Source of the DNA: Malania oleifera
Lineage: Eukaryota; Streptophyta; Magnoliopsida; Santalales; Ximeniaceae
Reading direction: 5' to 3'
Length of the DNA stretch: 64,000 bases
Assembly: GCF_029873635.1 (NCBI RefSeq)
Contig: NC_080423.1
Coordinates: forward strand, 88,457,191-88,521,190
Every line of letters starts with the position of its first letter. Position 1 is the first letter of the stretch. The position numbers and the translations under genes are program-made. Below are positions 60,366 to 64,000 of the stretch, piece by piece. The notes beneath the pieces were generated by a model, which saw only the letters and a program-made list of their open reading frames with translations, was not told where the DNA came from and ran no database searches.

Positions 60366-63114
60366 TGTAATAACCCTAAAAAGGGTTATAGAAAATTAGT
60401 GGAGTGATTTCAAAAAAAAATATTTAAAATAAAATAATTAATTAATTAACTAATTAATTAATCAGATTTAAAAGAAAAAGAAAAAAATTAATTAAAATTT
60501 ATTTTTATTTTATTAATAAAATATATTATTATTATTATTATTAATAGTTATCCTAAAGCTTTCAGCTTCAGGATTCTTCTTCTTCTTCTTCTTCATTTCA
60601 TTTCTTTTCTTTTCTTTTCACGCATCTCTGAACTCTCTCTCTCTCTCTTCATTCTCTCTCCCTCTCTCCTCTATTTCGTGATGGATTTTCGCTCGATCAA
60701 AAATCCGAAGATACCACTGGACTCCATTCGCTGCTGCCGTCATTTCTACTGGAGCGGATTGGTGGTAGAAGCGGCGTAGGTGTATTCCTTGGGGTAAGCC
60801 ATTTTCCTCTTTTTCTTTAATTTCTTGCAAAATATAAGTCCAATTGACGAATGGATACAACCACGAGAATTTAGGGATGATTCTCTACAAGTCTAGTGGG
60901 ATGGAATTCTCATGAGAGTGTCGGACCAAAACCCCAAATTTAGGGTGCAGGGGTTATTATGGGGCTTATTTTTAATTAATTAGAGTTTATTTAGAAATGC
61001 TAAAATATTGAGCATCTGGGGCTGAATTAGAATTTCTGAAATTTAGGACCCGGGTGAGCGTCGCGGATGTAATTTTGGGACCCACACGCAAAATTCAGAA
61101 ATTAAGTGGGGGTGTTAAATAATAGTTTAAATATTAATTTGAGGTATATGGAGCATAGGGAAGACTAAATGAGTATCATTTTGAAGAAATAGATTAATTA
61201 ATCTCGAAACAATGTAAATTGCAGGAGTTAATTTCGGGCGCTAAAGGCGTGAGATTTTGGGATTCTAGCGACTCTTAGTAAGCCAAGTAAGGGGAATAAA
61301 TTATAACAGTATTTTTAGAATTATTATTTGAATTAATATATGAAAATGAGCATATGATATTTTGACTGAAAATTATTATGATATAAATATCAGGTAAACT
61401 GTGTGGCATTTGAGTGATGTTAAATTGTGGTATTTTGGAGTGTAAAATATAACGATGAGTAATTTCTAAGAAAATATTGAGATGAGAATTACTGATGTGA
61501 TTAGTGAAAAATAATGTAATATGGTATTATATGAGTAGAAATGTTTTGCCTGAAAAATGAGATTTTGTGAATTATTGATATTGGAAAATAATGAAATGTG
61601 GTATTTATTTATGAGTGAAAATTATTTGCATGGGAAATGAGTTTGTACAAATTACTGATATGAGTATTTTGGGAAAATGTGAAAAATACGTGAAATATGA
61701 TATATGATATTACGAGATGATGAAATGTGCACAGAAAATGATGAGAATATTTATATTGAACTGAATTATGATATACTAGAATATAATTGATGAAATGTCA
61801 TTACCGCATAATGATTGCGGGTATGTGGTGGTAAATCCTGTTGAATGGTTATGATATTGAGCATGGTACCGTTGCGAGTGGTGTTAGTGCAACCATACGG
61901 ACTCTTGGAGCGTGTAGCATGACAGTCGACTGTGCCATTGTGTAGGGTTGTTGGGCCCCCTGAGTCCGGATCAGGGTATTAGGCCGGTCAGTCGTACTAC
62001 AGACGCGATATGTGATATGATATTTGATCTAACTGGGTCGGCCAACCGCGGTTAGATCCAGCCTTCGGGCCGCACAACCTTAACCATGGGGGGAAGCATG
62101 GTGTGTATAGAAAGATCCTCATGGTGGCCATGAGTTACATACGCAATGTTGGTATTTGATACCGAGGATACTCATGAGTCGGAAAGTAAAGTGGAAATGA
62201 AAAGTGAAAGAATGATAAAATTGGCTAAAATGAGAAATGAAAGAAAGAATGGAAATTGAGAAAATAAAGAATGATAAAATTGAGAAATGGAACAGTGGGA
62301 GTTAATAATATAAATAATTAAGGCGAAATGAAACTCTCCGCCTAAGGGCTTACTGAGTAAGGTGAGTGTCCTGATGGATATCAGATGTGGCCATACCCGG
62401 CTTAAGGTGAGTGTCCTGATGGGTATCAGATGTGGCCATACCCGGCTGCATAACGTGTTAGAGTAGAGGGAAGCTACCTGTATGGGCGAGTAATCTTCCC
62501 TATTCTCAGAAACTTCGCGGGTAAATATGTGTTGGGAATCATTGAATTTGATAAATGATTTAAAGCTTGTGTTGTATATTTATATGATTATGTGTATGTG
62601 AATATCAATATATTTTCTCAGATGAAATGGTGATTTGAAAAGTAAAGTGTATTATAATTGTACTCATTTGACCACATACTATAAATAATTTATTCCTCCT
62701 TACTGAGATGTGTTTCAGCCAATTTATCTAAATTTTTCAGGAAACAGAGATCGGCCGGGTGATAGAGCTCCGTGATAGTAGGGATCTGAGATCCTGATAC
62801 ACAGGGTGAGTTTTTGGACTAGGGGAGATGTAATTCCCCTAGAGTTGAATAGTTATTTTTAGTATGGGAAGGTAGTGTGAATATTTGTATGTATGTTGCT
62901 ACTCTGGGTATTGTATTATGACTGATATGTGTATATTGTCTTCCGCTATTAGGTTGAATATAATAAAATATTTTTTACCCGATACCCAATGCGGGTCGAG
63001 TTGTATGAATGGTAGTAGGATTGTTGACGTGACCGATTTGTGGATATTGTGGATTTATGACGTGATTATTTATTTATTATTGAAAAATAATTGTACGAAA
63101 ATCGAGGCGTCACA
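60366..63114 (+). mobile_element. Solo LTR, chromovirus-like, 2749 bp
   Basis: Perfect target duplications ccttt (60361-60365 and 63115-63119). Starts TGTAATAACCC and ends GGCGTCACA, the sense orientation of the family seen inverted at 12741-14835 and 29541-38898. Contains ctt and ct microsatellites (60576-60662), the tcggccaaccgcggttagat block and a 45-bp tandem pair. No internal region. Confidence 0.93.
62361..62449. repeat. 45-bp tandem pair
   Basis: ggtgagtgtcctgatgg units at 62361 and 62406, each ending ccatacccggct. Confidence 0.93.
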
Positions 63115-63879
63115 CCTTTCCTCAAGTTTGATAAGATAAGATGATAAAGGCCTCTGTCGAGGTTTCAAAATTTCACAAATTTTCCTTGAGATTTTTGAAA
63201 ATCTCATAGTTTTTTCTTGATAATTGACTTTTTAGACACTTATACCCTTAAAAATTTGTTATTTTGCCAAATATAAAACGAGTCTTTATCTTTTTAGCCA
63301 ATCTCAAGGAAAATGCATAAAATTGACAAAATTGGAAAGACAATACTTAAAATTTTTGAAAGGTTAGGAAAAGTCAACGTTTTTTACTCTGTTTAAAAAA
63401 AAAAAAATTCAAATGAGACTAAATTATATAAAATTTATCTAAATTTATATAAACTTAAGCATTGGATTAAGAAATTCTAAAGTTGGAGAAGTGGAAATTT
63501 AAAAATTACATGTAATTGGAAATATCTTAATTACAAAATTGCATACATCACAGAAGCGTTAGAGCAGTGTCAGGGAATGGCAACTGGGCCCACGCCCCAC
63601 TCCCAAACACTGCACTCATTAGCCCAACTATATTAGAGACAGTGGGCCCCACCCCTGACTCAATACTTGATTGGTACAGCGTATGCTGAAGAGGACACAG
63701 AAATCTACTGTTGCGACGGTTGCCTTCTGTTATACAATCCCTAGTAAATTAATTATAGTTAAAAAATTAATTATATCAACAATATTGCTATTATACAACA
63801 AATAATAATGTAATTTTTTTTTAAAAAAAAATTCATTAAAAGAATAGAAAAAGAATACCCATCCCAACTTGTGATTTCT
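63115..63879. other. AT-rich intergenic sequence
   Basis: A GC-richer island at 63540-63740 (gggcccacgccccactccc) has no ORF or repeat I can identify. The remainder is AT-rich with poly(A)/poly(T) runs. Confidence 0.5.
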
Positions 63880-64000
63880 TTTTTTTTATTACATAGAAAC
63901 TCCAGCCACTAACGAGCCTTTCGGATCCCCTGACACGGCACTAAACTTACGGATCAGTGTCCTCCGCCCTCAGGTCTCACTGATCAGGGTAAAGTCTGAA
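63880..64000 (-). mobile_element. SINE 3' end, inverted, cut by the window edge
   Basis: Poly(T) at 63880-63889, then the complement of the SINE 3' body: actccagccactaacgagcc, ggatcagtgtcctccgccct. The 5' part, with any A and B boxes, lies beyond 64000. Confidence 0.85.

Overview
This is nuclear DNA from a flowering plant, dominated by retrotransposons. Evidence for a plant: Ty1/Copia elements with initiator-Met tRNA primer sites, Ty3/Gypsy chromovirus and Tat-like proteins, a plant mobile domain (PMD) relic, RTE-like LINE fragments, a TRIM and a tRNA-derived SINE. I see one convincing host gene, and no rRNA genes, CRISPR arrays or operons. I noticed no tRNA gene, but had no scanner. The species cannot be named from the sequence.

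Left third (1-20.6 kb). The host gene is an intact AlkB-type Fe(II)/2-oxoglutarate dioxygenase (ALKBH1-like) on the minus strand, 17035 to about 20188, with at least three clear coding exons and a 72-residue tandem duplication in its N-terminal half. The 6 kb carrying its 3' part and downstream flank (12531-18531) is present a second time at 1-5985 in the same orientation. That copy is riddled with one- and two-base insertions and deletions, so it is either a decayed tandem duplicate or an uncorrected assembly duplication. Both copies hold an RTE-like LINE interrupted by a 2.1-kb solo LTR. Between them is a Copia pol fragment split by a 2.04-kb solo LTR.

Middle (21-44.3 kb). This is a multi-layer nest. 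The oldest layer is a Tat-like Gypsy element on the plus strand: RNase H to integrase, then an antisense ORF with PMD similarity, then a tandem array of about 102 bp. A decayed Copia (21726-25554) sits inside its RNase H. A 2.1-kb LTR sits inside its antisense ORF. That LTR was in turn split by a full-length, minus-strand chromovirus (29541-38898) with two 2103-bp LTRs and a perfect ccaaa target-site duplication.

Right (44.3-64 kb). In order: a 340-bp TRIM; LTR fragments; a minus-strand Copia split by a 2.19-kb solo LTR with gtctg duplications; a MITE candidate; Athila/Tat-like repeat DNA with many minisatellites; a SINE family with an internal VNTR (three copies, one cut by the window end); and a 2.75-kb solo LTR with ccttt duplications.

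Best leads: (i) arrays of GTCGAC-centred palindromes just upstream of the TATA box in the U3 of several unrelated LTR families; (ii) the antisense PMD gene and adjacent satellite-like array of the Tat element; (iii) the intragenic duplication in the AlkB gene; (iv) the indel-rich duplicate at 1-5985. I found no defence or biosynthetic gene system. Boundaries given as exact rest on visible target-site duplications or LTR ends; all others are approximate.
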